31,941 bases of DNA from a virus: the IMG/VR virus record IMGVR_UViG_3300008110_000239, positions 1 to 31,941 of that record. The stretch is one strand, 5' to 3'. A program made the translations under genes and the position numbers. Position 1 is the stretch's first letter; each line of letters begins with the position of its first letter. This document shows, piece by piece, positions 21,448 to 29,946 of this stretch. The notes under the pieces are model-generated. The model searched no databases and had not been told where the DNA came from. It saw only the letters and a program-made list of their open reading frames with translations.

Positions 21448-21825
21448 ATGCCTTACACCAACGGAGTTCGTTTTACGGAGTTACCAGGAATAGATAACAG
21501 GTACGTAGTTCCTTCTCGTCGATTTATTCAATTAGCTTACGCATCGACTATTTCATTAGTGCCGCAACATGAAGAGGTTAAAGTTTTTTTTAACAGATTA
21601 ACCGGTAACATGACGATAACATCAAACGTAAATACTCCTTATGTAGGCGATAAATTAATCCTCTTCTTTCAGTCAGATGCTTCGCCAAGAACAGTCACTT
21701 TTAGTACAGGTTTTATAACAAATGCTACTGTCGTCGTTGCCGCTTCAAAAGAAGCAAATATCGAGTTCACATTTAGCGACAAGTCGCAGTCATGGGTAGA
21801 AACAAGTAGATTTATACAATCATAA
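21448..21825 (+). CDS. Decoration-like structural protein
   Basis: A 125-residue, all-beta-looking protein without a signal peptide. Its C-terminal half (VGDKLILFFQSD...FSDKSQSWVETSRFIQS) has the same plan and the same W-x-E-x-x-R-x-[VI]-QS end as the lipoprotein-like protein upstream, indicating a duplicated fold. Position after the major capsid gene and small size suggest a capsid decoration or cementing protein. It ends in a one-base overlap (TAATG) with the next gene. Confidence 0.65.
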   Translation: MPYTNGVRFTELPGIDNRYVVPSRRFIQLAYASTISLVPQHEEVKVFFNRLTGNMTITSNVNTPYVGDKLILFFQSDASPRTVTFSTGFITNATVVVAASKEANIEFTFSDKSQSWVETSRFIQS

Positions 21826-22088
21826 TGAGCGATTTAAGAAGCACGGTTGAGGCCGATCCAAATATTTTAGAAGTACATTTTGACACGAACGGAGTACACT
21901 ATTTTCATGCCCGTAAAAAGGACGGTGAAATGTACGGGCAGTTTTTTAATGGGCTTCCAATTCTTTCAAGTCGGATTACTGAAACAAAGACTCGCGAGGA
22001 AGTTTTGGGCATATCCCGGAATTTTGATAGCGAAGATAAACAGGACTTTATTGATGAACAAAAGGGCGACAAAAAACGCAAAAGATAA
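21825..22088 (+). CDS. Small charged hypothetical protein
   Basis: An 87-residue acidic-then-basic protein: a short beta stretch (ILEVHFDTNGVHYFHARKKDG), then GISRNFDSEDKQDFIDEQK and a very basic end (KGDKKRKR). No family recognised. It is joined to both neighbours by TAATG overlaps between decoration and sheath genes, so a neck or head-completion role is possible but unproven. The basic tail could bind DNA or serve as a small structural arm. Confidence 0.65.
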   Translation: MSDLRSTVEADPNILEVHFDTNGVHYFHARKKDGEMYGQFFNGLPILSSRITETKTREEVLGISRNFDSEDKQDFIDEQKGDKKRKR

Positions 22089-23644
22089 TGGGATTACCAA
22101 AGGTTAGGTTTATATTAGGACAAGGAGGATCAGGCAGGGCATCTACGAATTTTGACAACAATTCGTTAATGATTGCTTACTACTCTGCTACGTCTGCCAA
22201 CTCTGCTTATGCAAATATTGGTAATAAAATTTACACATCTTTACAGGACGCGGTAGCTGACGGAGTAGTGGCTGACTTTGTAGAAGCAACGGCGGCAACT
22301 TCTGCCCAAGTAGTAGCTACATTAGGAGCATTAAACGAAACAATCGCAATCACTTTTACTAATTGGGACGGAACCACAATAACGCTCGCCAACTACACTA
22401 AAGGGGCCGGCGATACTACCGTAACACTTCAGGCTACAAGTATGGTGGCGGCCGTCAATGCTAATACGTATGTTACGGGATTTAGCGCTACGGTTGGGAC
22501 TTCAGGGGCTTACACTTTAATCGCACCTAAACGTCTTGGGATATGGCCTAACACTAAATCTGTAGTAAACACAATCTCTACGGGAGGCACATCTGTAATA
22601 ACAAACAACGCTTTTACCGGAGGCACCGCTTCACCACTCGCTATTTTTAACTATCAAATTTCTGAGTTTTTCCGTCGTCAACCAAACGCACCGTTGTATT
22701 TCGCTATTAAACTGGACACCAGTTCTGATAACGCAGCGGCTTACAATACGAAGGTTACAGCGGACGTAATTTCAGTTTCAAATTTATTTACAGGTCGTGC
22801 GCGTCAGGGATTGGTTTACAATCCATTCAGGACGTTTGCAACTTCCACGCTGGACGCTATTAAAACAGCGCGCACAAATTTATTTAACTCTTATATCCCC
22901 GCTGTATTTGGTTACGTGGGTGGATTTACAGGCTCATTAAGCGCTCAGGTTAATGTAAGAACATTGACAGACGAAGGGGTTGACCCTATTATTGGTCAGT
23001 CGCTATCCGGTTACGGACTTGAATTAAGCAAAACACAGCAATCAGTTATTTGCTCTGGTGGGGCTTATTTAGGTGATCTGTCACGGGTGGCTGTATCAGA
23101 ATCTATTGGCGAACCAATAGCTGAAAACAACGTATCGGACGGGACAGAGTGTGAAACACCTGGATTTTACGATGGTACGACTTATGACTCAGCTACGTCT
23201 ACCAACGACACACTGGTTGACCAGCTTTATGATTTTGGTTACACTTTTTTAAGAAAGTTCAAAGGCGGTTACAATGGCACTTATTGGGTAGGCGCACCTT
23301 GCGCTGTTAACCCAGCAAGTGATTACGCTTTTATGGAAGACGTTCGCACGATCGACAAGGCTATACGAGGCGTTTATTTGGGAATTGTACAAAAACTCAA
23401 CTCAAAAAACAAAGTTAACCCGAACGGCACTTTAGCGGTTGCGTCAATAGCGGATTACACTTCAAAAGCAAGTGCGCCATTAGATGCAATGGTACGTGAT
23501 GAGGATTTGAACGATTTTATCGTGGAGGTAAGTGAAACTGAAATTGTTGCACAAACGTCAACCGTTCCAATTACAATATCATTACAGCAACAGCCATTAG
23601 GCCGCTACATTACAATTACAATAGGATTTAAAGCAACATTATAA
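22088..23644 (+). CDS. Tail sheath protein
   Basis: A 518-residue contractile sheath protein. The N-terminus (VRFILGQGGSGR...NSLMIAYY) and the C-terminal domain (VRTIDKAIRGVYLGIVQKLNS...PLDAMVRDEDLNDF...VPITISLQQQPLGRYITITIGF) match the layout of Bacteroidota-type sheath proteins related to DUF2586. A Thr/Gly/Val-rich insertion near residues 60-190 looks like a surface domain. The conserved C-terminal strand allows the inter-subunit mesh that drives contraction. It is immediately followed by the tube gene, the normal order for myoviruses. Confidence 0.82.
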   Translation: MGLPKVRFILGQGGSGRASTNFDNNSLMIAYYSATSANSAYANIGNKIYTSLQDAVADGVVADFVEATAATSAQVVATLGALNETIAITFTNWDGTTITLANYTKGAGDTTVTLQATSMVAAVNANTYVTGFSATVGTSGAYTLIAPKRLGIWPNTKSVVNTISTGGTSVITNNAFTGGTASPLAIFNYQISEFFRRQPNAPLYFAIKLDTSSDNAAAYNTKVTADVISVSNLFTGRARQGLVYNPFRTFATSTLDAIKTARTNLFNSYIPAVFGYVGGFTGSLSAQVNVRTLTDEGVDPIIGQSLSGYGLELSKTQQSVICSGGAYLGDLSRVAVSESIGEPIAENNVSDGTECETPGFYDGTTYDSATSTNDTLVDQLYDFGYTFLRKFKGGYNGTYWVGAPCAVNPASDYAFMEDVRTIDKAIRGVYLGIVQKLNSKNKVNPNGTLAVASIADYTSKASAPLDAMVRDEDLNDFIVEVSETEIVAQTSTVPITISLQQQPLGRYITITIGFKATL

Positions 23645-23645
23645 A

Positions 23646-24062
23646 ATGGCAACAGTATTAATAGGGGGTACGGCATACGCTTGGTCTAATTTAAACAACA
23701 TTGCATTTGGAGTTCCTGTTCTTGGGATCACGGCCATTAATTACGACATTGACCAGGTTAAGGAAAATAACTACGGCACCGGAATTGACCCTTATAATCG
23801 GGGTTATGGTCAAAAAACCTACTCTGGAACCATTACTGTTTTCCGTGAATGGTGGCAGTCGGTTATTAATGCGGCACCAGGAAAACAACCTTTAGATATT
23901 GCTCCGTTTGATTGGACAATTGCATACGGTAATTTAGGTACACCAATTATTACCGAAACTTTACAGGCATTTGAATTTACAAAAGACGGAATGAAGGCCG
24001 CGCAGGGTGACACTAAATTGTTAATGGATATTCCATTTATTTTTGCAGGCATTAAACGATGA
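23646..24062 (+). CDS. Tail tube protein
   Basis: A 138-residue beta-rich protein (GVPVLGITAINYDIDQVKENNYG, then YSGTITVFREWWQSVI, then ETLQAFEFTKDGMKAAQGDT and DIPFIFAGIKR). Its length and beta pattern fit the FII/gp19-type tube monomer that stacks in hexameric rings inside the sheath. It follows the sheath gene by one base and overlaps the tail chaperone gene by ATGA. Assignment is from position and pattern. Confidence 0.8.
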   Translation: MATVLIGGTAYAWSNLNNIAFGVPVLGITAINYDIDQVKENNYGTGIDPYNRGYGQKTYSGTITVFREWWQSVINAAPGKQPLDIAPFDWTIAYGNLGTPIITETLQAFEFTKDGMKAAQGDTKLLMDIPFIFAGIKR

Positions 24063-24406
24063 AAGAATTGACCACCGAAGAAATAGCGGCTAAGACAGCA
24101 GCAACAATAAAACAGGACGATGCTATCCGGGCGCAATACAATTACGTTCGTAAGGCTGTAAACATTGACGAAAACGGAGTAGAGCATGTGGCTTATTTTA
24201 AAACACCAAGTAGGCTTATCATTGGAATTGCATTAGCCGAAATAGATCGCAATACGCTTTTGGCTTGTGAGTATATTTTTGACGAAACTATTATAAAAGA
24301 GGTTTCGGATGTTGATTATTTTAGGAATGACGATGCCGTATTTATGGGGCTTACCGCCATGTTACAGTCACTTATCCGTGTAAAAAAAAGCACCTTTACG
24401 ACCTAA
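24059..24406 (+). CDS. Tail assembly chaperone, zero-frame product (gpG-like)
   Basis: A 115-residue protein with a charged N-terminal helix (LTTEEIAAKTAATIKQ), a central HVAYFKTPSRLIIGIALAEID and an acidic DETIIKEVSDVDYF, ending shortly after an A8 tract. In contractile and non-contractile phages the gene between the tube and tape-measure genes encodes the chaperone that coats the tape measure during tail assembly and is later absent from the virion. The A tract and an open -1 frame downstream give an extended form, listed separately. It overlaps the tube gene by ATGA. Confidence 0.8.
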   Translation: MKELTTEEIAAKTAATIKQDDAIRAQYNYVRKAVNIDENGVEHVAYFKTPSRLIIGIALAEIDRNTLLACEYIFDETIIKEVSDVDYFRNDDAVFMGLTAMLQSLIRVKKSTFTT

Positions 24407-24579
24407 TAAACAAAGAGGAATCACTTTTAAACGAGTTAAATGCAATAGGTTGTGATACAGCTTTATTGCATTTCTTTTTTAAGGAGAACCCTGACAAGTG
24501 GAGCGACGAAGAATTTGCAAGATACAGGGCTAGATTATATTACGCTCTCGACGTAATGAAAAGCACCCGATTAATATAA
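24059..24579 (+). CDS. Tail assembly chaperone fusion by -1 ribosomal frameshift (gpG-T-like)
   Basis: At 24382-24389 there are eight A residues, read as GTA AAA AAA AGC in the first frame. Slipping back one base on A-AAA-AAA puts the ribosome into a frame that stays open for 63 codons to TAA at 24577-24579, one base before the tape-measure start. The added sequence (KHLYDLINKEESLL... FFFKENPDKWSDEEFARYRARL...) has no start codon of its own near the junction and looks fully protein-like. The result is a 173-residue fusion, matching the gpG/gpGT arrangement conserved between tube and tape measure genes in many phages. Confidence 0.85.
24382..24389 (+). other. A8 slippery site for programmed -1 frameshift
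   Basis: An uninterrupted run of eight A overlaps codons GTA-AAA-AAA-AGC of the chaperone gene. The A-AAA-AAA heptamer is a classic -1 slip site. I see no strong stem-loop immediately downstream. Confidence 0.8.
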
Positions 24580-24580
24580 A

Positions 24581-26017
24581 ATGGCTGAGAAAATAGAGAT
24601 AGTTGCCGAGTTAAAGGACCTTGTAAGTGGTCATTTAAAAGACATTACCAGCCAGGTAGATAGACTTGACAGTTCTTTAAAGTCAGTTGGACGTGGCGGC
24701 GTTTCCGGCGGAGGCGGAGGCGGCATAATGGGACAGGTAATTGGGGCTAACCTGCTTACCGGAGCCATTGAAAAAGCAGCAGGGGCCACATTTGATTTCT
24801 ATAAAGGATCTTTAGACGCATACGGTCGACAGGAACAATTTTTAGTTTCACTAAAAACGCTCTTTCAAGGCAACGAAAAAGAGGCGGATGTTTTAAACTC
24901 CAAACTCTTAACATTAGCCAAAACGACCCCTTTTGAATTAACGGAAATACAGGATGCTACTAGGATGATGATTGCATTAGGTAGCACTTCTGGAGGTGTG
25001 ACGAAAGAAATCAGAATGCTCGGAGACGTAAGTTCCGGCATGGGTCAATCAATAAAAGAGATAGCGTATTTATACGGTACAGCCAGAGCTCAGGGAAGGT
25101 TGTACGCGCAGGATTTCAATCAGTTTACAACCAGGGGCGTTATAAACATAGATAAATTTGCAAAACAATTAGGAATAGGAACAAACGAAGTAAAAAAATA
25201 TGTTGAAGACGGCAAGGTTGGATTTAAAGAGGTAGAGAAATATTTTCAAAACGCAACCAGCGCGGGCGGCCAGTTTTTCAATATGATGAACGAGCAGTCC
25301 AAAACTCAGGTTGGACAATTGAGTAACCTGTCCGATGCGTGGGATCAGTTTAAGTCTAGTGTTGGCAGTAGCTTTAGTGAGGCATACAAGGGCGGTATCT
25401 CGTTCCTAACAGAGCAACTTAATACGCTTAACGATTTAATGATTGACGTTAACAAGAATTTCAAAACGTTTGAAAAGGCTGGGGTAGAAATGAGTGCTTT
25501 TGAAAAAGCGTTCAATTTTAAAGATGTTGGCGAATTGGTTGGGCTTAAAAAATACACAGACAAAGCAATTGATTACGCTGATACCGGAGATAAAGAAAGC
25601 GGAATTGCTGAGCGCGGCCTGCAGGCTTATAAGAAAAAATTAGCAGAGGAATACAATACACAGAAATTGCTGGCTGAAACAAGTGGAGAGGATGGGCCGG
25701 ATGCTACAAAGTTTTTAAGGCAGATAGCGGTAATAGAAGATGCCTTGGGTTCAATAAAGGAATCGAATAGATCACGCAAATCCGAGGCCGACGCTAAAAA
25801 AAATAACGCAAAAGAACCGGCGAAACTTGAAACTCTGGCAAAACAAAACCGGCAAACCGTGACAAATGTTACCATCAATAATTTAGTCGGGGAATTAAAT
25901 AATATTTTTCAAAACTCAGAACAAGGTTTTAAAGCCTCTCTTTCTGACATGGCCCGTGCCGTATCTCAGGTATTAACCGGGGCTGTAAATGATATTTCAG
26001 TATTAGATCAAAGATAA
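24581..26017 (+). CDS. Tape measure protein
   Basis: A 478-residue protein. It starts with a coiled-coil-prone helix (LVSGHLKDITSQVDRLDSSLKSV), a glycine-rich hinge (GGVSGGGGGGIMG, about 38-51) and the tape-measure N-terminal domain (QEQFLVSLKTLF...LAKTTPFELTEIQDATRMMIALG...QGRLYAQDFNQFTTRGV), which matches the tape_meas_nterm type of phage tails. The remainder is helical with lysine/alanine-rich stretches. Tail length scales with this protein; at 478 residues the tail should be short, roughly 70 nm by the usual rule. It lies one base after the chaperone fusion stop and overlaps the next start (TAATG). Confidence 0.88.
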   Translation: MAEKIEIVAELKDLVSGHLKDITSQVDRLDSSLKSVGRGGVSGGGGGGIMGQVIGANLLTGAIEKAAGATFDFYKGSLDAYGRQEQFLVSLKTLFQGNEKEADVLNSKLLTLAKTTPFELTEIQDATRMMIALGSTSGGVTKEIRMLGDVSSGMGQSIKEIAYLYGTARAQGRLYAQDFNQFTTRGVINIDKFAKQLGIGTNEVKKYVEDGKVGFKEVEKYFQNATSAGGQFFNMMNEQSKTQVGQLSNLSDAWDQFKSSVGSSFSEAYKGGISFLTEQLNTLNDLMIDVNKNFKTFEKAGVEMSAFEKAFNFKDVGELVGLKKYTDKAIDYADTGDKESGIAERGLQAYKKKLAEEYNTQKLLAETSGEDGPDATKFLRQIAVIEDALGSIKESNRSRKSEADAKKNNAKEPAKLETLAKQNRQTVTNVTINNLVGELNNIFQNSEQGFKASLSDMARAVSQVLTGAVNDISVLDQR

Positions 26018-26604
26018 TGGCAGAAAAGTTAATTATACCAACCGCACCTTTACAAAGGGTAAGCCCTAAAATGATTATTTCATCTTTTGGATTACCTTTT
26101 TTGCAAACAGAAATTTACAAGGGTAAAATTGGAATCACGGCGAGGGATGAATCTCCAATAAAAAGAAAGTCAGCGCTTGGAACTCCTATTTTTTCAGACC
26201 TTCAGTTTTCAGATGCCGGCGGACTAAAACACATACCTGTTGATGTGGCATTGTACGATGTTCGTCAGGCTAAAAACATAGTGCGAACATCTATAAATGG
26301 CCGTGACGGTCAAATTAAGCAGTATCTAGGACTTGACGACTACGAAATAACAGTACGGGGGGTGATAGCCGGGGCAAACGGCGTTTACCCTTGGGATGCA
26401 GTTAAGAACTTGGCTGACTTTTTTCGATACGAACAGTCTTTAGGTATTGTAAGTAAATATCTGAATGAGATTTTTGATATACAGGAAATCGTGGTTAAAA
26501 ATTTTAGTTTTGAACAGCCAGAGGGTAGCCAATCTTATCAAAAATTTGAAGCGCTTTTATGGTCCGAAAAACCAGTTGAGATTTTAATACAAGAGGGCAA
26601 ATAA
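26017..26604 (+). CDS. Baseplate-associated protein, DUF6046-like
   Basis: A 195-residue protein with a beta-rich N-terminal half (PLQRVSPKMIISSFGLPFLQTEIYKGKIG) and a helical-beta C-terminal half (YPWDAVKNLADFFRYEQSLGIVSKYLNEIFDIQEIVVKN...). It resembles Bacteroidota phage proteins annotated as DUF6046, which sit between the tape measure and the hub. That slot usually holds a protein linking tube, tape measure and baseplate hub. Name recognised from general pattern only. It is coupled to both neighbours by TAATG overlaps. Confidence 0.65.
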   Translation: MAEKLIIPTAPLQRVSPKMIISSFGLPFLQTEIYKGKIGITARDESPIKRKSALGTPIFSDLQFSDAGGLKHIPVDVALYDVRQAKNIVRTSINGRDGQIKQYLGLDDYEITVRGVIAGANGVYPWDAVKNLADFFRYEQSLGIVSKYLNEIFDIQEIVVKNFSFEQPEGSQSYQKFEALLWSEKPVEILIQEGK

Positions 26605-27815
26605 TGTTTGGAGTAATAAACATAGTCACCATAACGCAGGTATCTACTACGCAATACCCCGGGCGGAACGATGTATTTACGTTTAATTTCCTGACCAGCG
26701 GAAACGGTGTGTCTACCTGGGCGCATCTGACTGATACCTTTACATTGGTGCTGCCACGTAATATTTATTTTAGATACGAATCTACCGGCACTACTCAAAC
26801 GTGGAAAGATACTCCGGTGTATGGCAATCCAAAAACGCAGCCTTTGGTATTGAGAGGGGATAAAATAACTGTTGACATTGGCTATTCTTATTTTAAGCCA
26901 ACTCAAGGGGACAGCTTTGACAGGACGCAGGTAGTTCAAAAAACGGCCCGTCGATTTTCTGGCTACATAACCAAGATTAGAAACGATTCACCCATGCAGT
27001 TTGAGTGTCAAGACAATATGTACGCGCTTAAACAGACCAAGGTTGAAAATAAAACATGGAATGTTGACGGGGTGACCTACACGTTGGAAACAATGCTAAA
27101 GGAAATGCTCAGTAAAAGCGACTTCCCGGACGCTAAAAATTTCACTATACGGACCGATAATTACAAACACAATATTGGAAAATACCCGACGCAAGGATAT
27201 ACAATGGCTCAAGTATTGGACGATTTAAGAAAAAACCACCATTTAGAAAGTTTTTTTTATGGCAACGAATTGCACTGTGGAATAATTCGTTACTATCCAG
27301 AGGACCGGGTTGAGCATGAGTTTAATTTCCAAAAAAACATTGTTGGTGACAATCTGGATTACCAACGTGCCGACGATGTTAGGATAGGCATTGTGGCTAA
27401 GTCAATAAGCAAGGTTGAACTTGTGACCACTAACAGCGCTGGCAAAAAAAAGACAAAGCATAAGGAGATAAAGGTAAATGTTGGGGATCAGGACGGAGAG
27501 ATTAGGACTTTATTTTTTTGGGGAATAACGGATCCAGTTGAACTAAAAAGGCAAGCTGAAGCAAAGCTGCCTTACTTAAAATATGAGGGTTTTCGCGGCT
27601 CATTCCTTACTTTTGCATTGCCATACGTTAAACATGGGGATTCGGTTCGTTTTATAAATCCGTATATCCCAGAACAGAATGGCACTTATTTGGTAAAAAA
27701 AGTAGAAAATATTGACACTAACGAGCAGGGAGCCATGCAAGAAATATTTTTGGATATAAGAATTGACGGATTAACCGGAACGCAATTATCGGACTTTCAA
27801 TCTAATGGAATATGA
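26604..27815 (+). CDS. Baseplate hub protein (gpD/gp27-like)
   Basis: A 403-residue protein built of beta-rich domains: an N-terminal strand region (VFTFNFLTSGNGVSTWAHLTDTF), a middle part with RRFSGYITKIRNDSPMQFECQDNMYALKQTKV, a helical GYTMAQVLDDLRKNHHLESF element and a C-terminal AKLPYLKYEGFRGSFLTFALPYVKHGDSVRFIN region. The Y-L-K-Y-x-G-x-x-G pattern before a beta barrel resembles the T4 gp27/P2 gpD hub, the trimer that connects tube and spike. Gene order, hub followed by spike, supports it. It is coupled to the spike gene by ATGA. Confidence 0.75.
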   Translation: MFGVINIVTITQVSTTQYPGRNDVFTFNFLTSGNGVSTWAHLTDTFTLVLPRNIYFRYESTGTTQTWKDTPVYGNPKTQPLVLRGDKITVDIGYSYFKPTQGDSFDRTQVVQKTARRFSGYITKIRNDSPMQFECQDNMYALKQTKVENKTWNVDGVTYTLETMLKEMLSKSDFPDAKNFTIRTDNYKHNIGKYPTQGYTMAQVLDDLRKNHHLESFFYGNELHCGIIRYYPEDRVEHEFNFQKNIVGDNLDYQRADDVRIGIVAKSISKVELVTTNSAGKKKTKHKEIKVNVGDQDGEIRTLFFWGITDPVELKRQAEAKLPYLKYEGFRGSFLTFALPYVKHGDSVRFINPYIPEQNGTYLVKKVENIDTNEQGAMQEIFLDIRIDGLTGTQLSDFQSNGI

Positions 27816-28387
27816 ACTCAGAATCAAGGGAAATACAGGACGCTGTTCAAAAGTTGGCGGGGACTTTTAATAAAAAGCCAACTGTAATAGTCACGGGTGA
27901 AGTTAAGTCCGTGAATAAAGACACTCGCACATGCACAGTTGAAACGGTATTAAGCGAAGCAACAATATTAATTGAGGTAAATCTTTCCGCTGAACAAAAC
28001 GACGGGTATATACTTTTTCCGGCTATTGGCAGCACGGTCATTGTGGCAATGATGCCGGACGGTGAAAATTACGCATTGGCTTTTAGTGATATAGATGAGG
28101 TGCTGTGTTATGTGGATAACCAAAACAGTTACACTTTCAATGCTCAGGGATTTGTATGGAATACGGGGGCTTTCGGTGGCATGGCGAAAACCGGAGTATT
28201 AGCGGCGCGATTAAATTTACTGGAGAACAAAGTAAATTCAATACTAATAGGTATAAACACAACATTTGTACCTGTTCCCGGAGATGGTGGAGCGGCTTTA
28301 AAAGCCGTATTCTTAGCGCCCCCACTTGTTACGCCACTCACAAATACTACACAGGCTCAAATTAGTAATGATAAAATAAAGCATTAA
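27812..28387 (+). CDS. Baseplate spike protein (gpV/gp45-like)
   Basis: A 191-residue protein with an N-terminal OB-fold pattern: VIVTGEVKSVNKDTRTCTVETV, then ILIEVNLSAEQNDGYILFPAIGSTVIVAMM, then NYALAFSDIDEVLCYV. The D-x-x-TCxVE and P-x-x-GSxVxV elements match the Mu gp45/P2 gpV type of central spike. The C-terminal part lacks an obvious repeated beta-helix or metal-binding HxH tip, so the spike is short and its puncturing tip may be encoded elsewhere. It lies between hub and wedge genes, consistent with this role. Confidence 0.72.
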   Translation: MNSESREIQDAVQKLAGTFNKKPTVIVTGEVKSVNKDTRTCTVETVLSEATILIEVNLSAEQNDGYILFPAIGSTVIVAMMPDGENYALAFSDIDEVLCYVDNQNSYTFNAQGFVWNTGAFGGMAKTGVLAARLNLLENKVNSILIGINTTFVPVPGDGGAALKAVFLAPPLVTPLTNTTQAQISNDKIKH

Positions 28388-28388
28388 C

Positions 28389-28709
28389 ATGGCAACACTA
28401 GCATACGATTTTTTACAGGATGAGGATGGGGATCTGTTGATTGAAAACATGGACTTCGTAATTGGCCCGTCCGATCAACAACACGTTAAAGATATTTTAG
28501 GAAGCGTGCCGGGGTGGTTTAAGAAATTTCCATTGGTAGGGATGAATCCTTACCAGTACCTTAACGGAAAAGCCAGTCAAACGGCCATTAACCAAAATGC
28601 CACAATACAGTTACAGTCGGATGGCTATGTAAAAGGACCTGGTGGAATAGAGGTAAAGATTGAATCTGGAATAATTGACATAAGCGCTGTAGATGTTTTC
28701 CGTCCGTAA
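28389..28709 (+). CDS. Baseplate wedge, gp25/gpW-like
   Basis: A 106-residue protein of the T4 gp25/P2 W/Mu gp46 type: an N-terminal YDFLQDEDGDLLIENMDFVIG turn with acidic residues, DQQHVKDILGSVPGWFKKFPLVGM, helical NQNATIQLQSDGYV and a final beta strand ending VDVFRP. It is one of the smallest conserved baseplate wedge proteins, initiating sheath polymerisation. It overlaps the following gene by 17 bases. Confidence 0.78.
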   Translation: MATLAYDFLQDEDGDLLIENMDFVIGPSDQQHVKDILGSVPGWFKKFPLVGMNPYQYLNGKASQTAINQNATIQLQSDGYVKGPGGIEVKIESGIIDISAVDVFRP

Positions 28710-29238
28710 AATACAATCAGGGTTAACCCTGTATGACTATGCAAATGTTTTGTATGGTGGATTTGACAATATTTTAACACTCATTCAGTTTAACCCAAAA
28801 CTGGAATCGATGGATGTTGATTTAAATTCATTTGCCACCCAGGAACTAACGTACGATACTGGCCTTTATCAAAACACGACCACGCAAATACAGTTACCTG
28901 TTACTCCTGCTGCATCTACCATAAAATACACTTTAGGTAAAGATCAGCAAAATTTATACGACCTTAATTTAATGGCCTATTCAGGATTCGATAGCTTCGT
29001 TAAGTTTATGCTCGACAATGACATTAATAGCGCAAACAAACAAGATTTAGCTTTTAAAAATTATAAATTTGATACTAATTTTAACAAAGATTTAAGTTTA
29101 CTCGCTATTGCTTCAAAAAAAGGGTACGTTTTCATTTCAGGCACCTTAAACGAACCAATTGTTGAGACTTATTACCGTATTTCCATAGCCGGAAACAGAC
29201 GTATTTCAGGGCCGGGAAATTACAGGATTTATAGATAA
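28693..29238 (+). CDS. Baseplate/tail protein with LysM-like repeats
   Basis: A 181-residue protein. Residues about 6-40 (KIQSGLTLYDYANVLYGGFDNILTLIQFNP) fit the LysM plan (h-x-SG-x-TL-x-D-h-A...YG...h...N), and a second, divergent copy appears near residues 80-110 (LGKDQQNLYDLNLMAYSGFDSFVKFMLDN). LysM-like modules in tail proteins bind the baseplate or peptidoglycan. The last third is beta-rich with SIAGNRRISGPGNYR. It overlaps gp25-like by 17 bases and the fibre gene by TAATG. Role at the baseplate periphery is inferred. Confidence 0.65.
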   Translation: MFSVRKIQSGLTLYDYANVLYGGFDNILTLIQFNPKLESMDVDLNSFATQELTYDTGLYQNTTTQIQLPVTPAASTIKYTLGKDQQNLYDLNLMAYSGFDSFVKFMLDNDINSANKQDLAFKNYKFDTNFNKDLSLLAIASKKGYVFISGTLNEPIVETYYRISIAGNRRISGPGNYRIYR

Positions 29239-29942
29239 TGGATAAACTAATACCAGATTTAACAGCAGCGACATTACCACTTTCAGGTACTGAGCAAGTA
29301 GAGCTTTGGCAAGGCGGTCCAGAATCCGTACAGGCTACTTTGAGTGACGTTGCCTCGTTAGTTGGCAGTTCATTTGTTCCCTACACAGGCGCTACGGCCG
29401 ATGTTGATATAGGGTCGTTTCGGTTAATAGCTGGATCAATTAGAGATACCTCTAAAACACAAGGCTCTATTTTATTTGCAGGCGTGGGCGGCATATTATC
29501 ACAAGATGTAGCTAATTTATCTTTTGACGAAGCTAATAATATTTTATATGTAGGCGGATCGACAACTTTAAATGGACAATTGTTGTATTCTTTCGGGTCT
29601 CCAGGATTAGGTAAAATACTTACTTCTGACGCCTCAGGTAATGCTACGTGGCAGAATGCGCCATCTGGTTACGCGAGGTCTATAAATACAATATCTAATA
29701 ACACGACAGCAGGATCGGCAGCAAGTACCGATTACTACTATGAATGTACCGCTAATCTTACCTTAACGCTTCCAACCGCAATTGGAAATACAAATGAATA
29801 TACTATTAAAAATAATGGCGGTATCACAACTGTAAATACCAGTTCATCACAGACAATAGATGGTGCTTTGACGGCTGTACTTAGTACTTTATACGCTTCA
29901 ATCACATTATACCCAAGTAACGGAAATTGGTTAATAAAATAA
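29238..29942 (+). CDS. Tail fibre protein
   Basis: A 234-residue fibre-like protein. The N-terminal 60 residues (LIPDLTAATLPLSGTEQVELWQGG...DVASLVGSSFVPYTGATADVDIGSF) are typical of fibre attachment regions, followed by short repeats (ADVDIGSFRLIAGS, LFAGVGGIL...). The C-terminal 70 residues (NLTLTLPTAIGNTNEYTIKNNGG...TIDGALTAV...NWLIK) form a common fibre-tip beta module. No enzymatic motif is seen. The fibre probably contacts the host surface. It starts by TAATG overlap with the previous gene. Confidence 0.75.
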   Translation: MDKLIPDLTAATLPLSGTEQVELWQGGPESVQATLSDVASLVGSSFVPYTGATADVDIGSFRLIAGSIRDTSKTQGSILFAGVGGILSQDVANLSFDEANNILYVGGSTTLNGQLLYSFGSPGLGKILTSDASGNATWQNAPSGYARSINTISNNTTAGSAASTDYYYECTANLTLTLPTAIGNTNEYTIKNNGGITTVNTSSSQTIDGALTAVLSTLYASITLYPSNGNWLIK

Positions 29943-29946
29943 AATT

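Noticed and set aside
29026-29035. Another AATAGCGCAA copy
   Set aside because: It is single and lies inside the coding sequence of the LysM-like protein, so it is probably a chance codon run rather than an operator.
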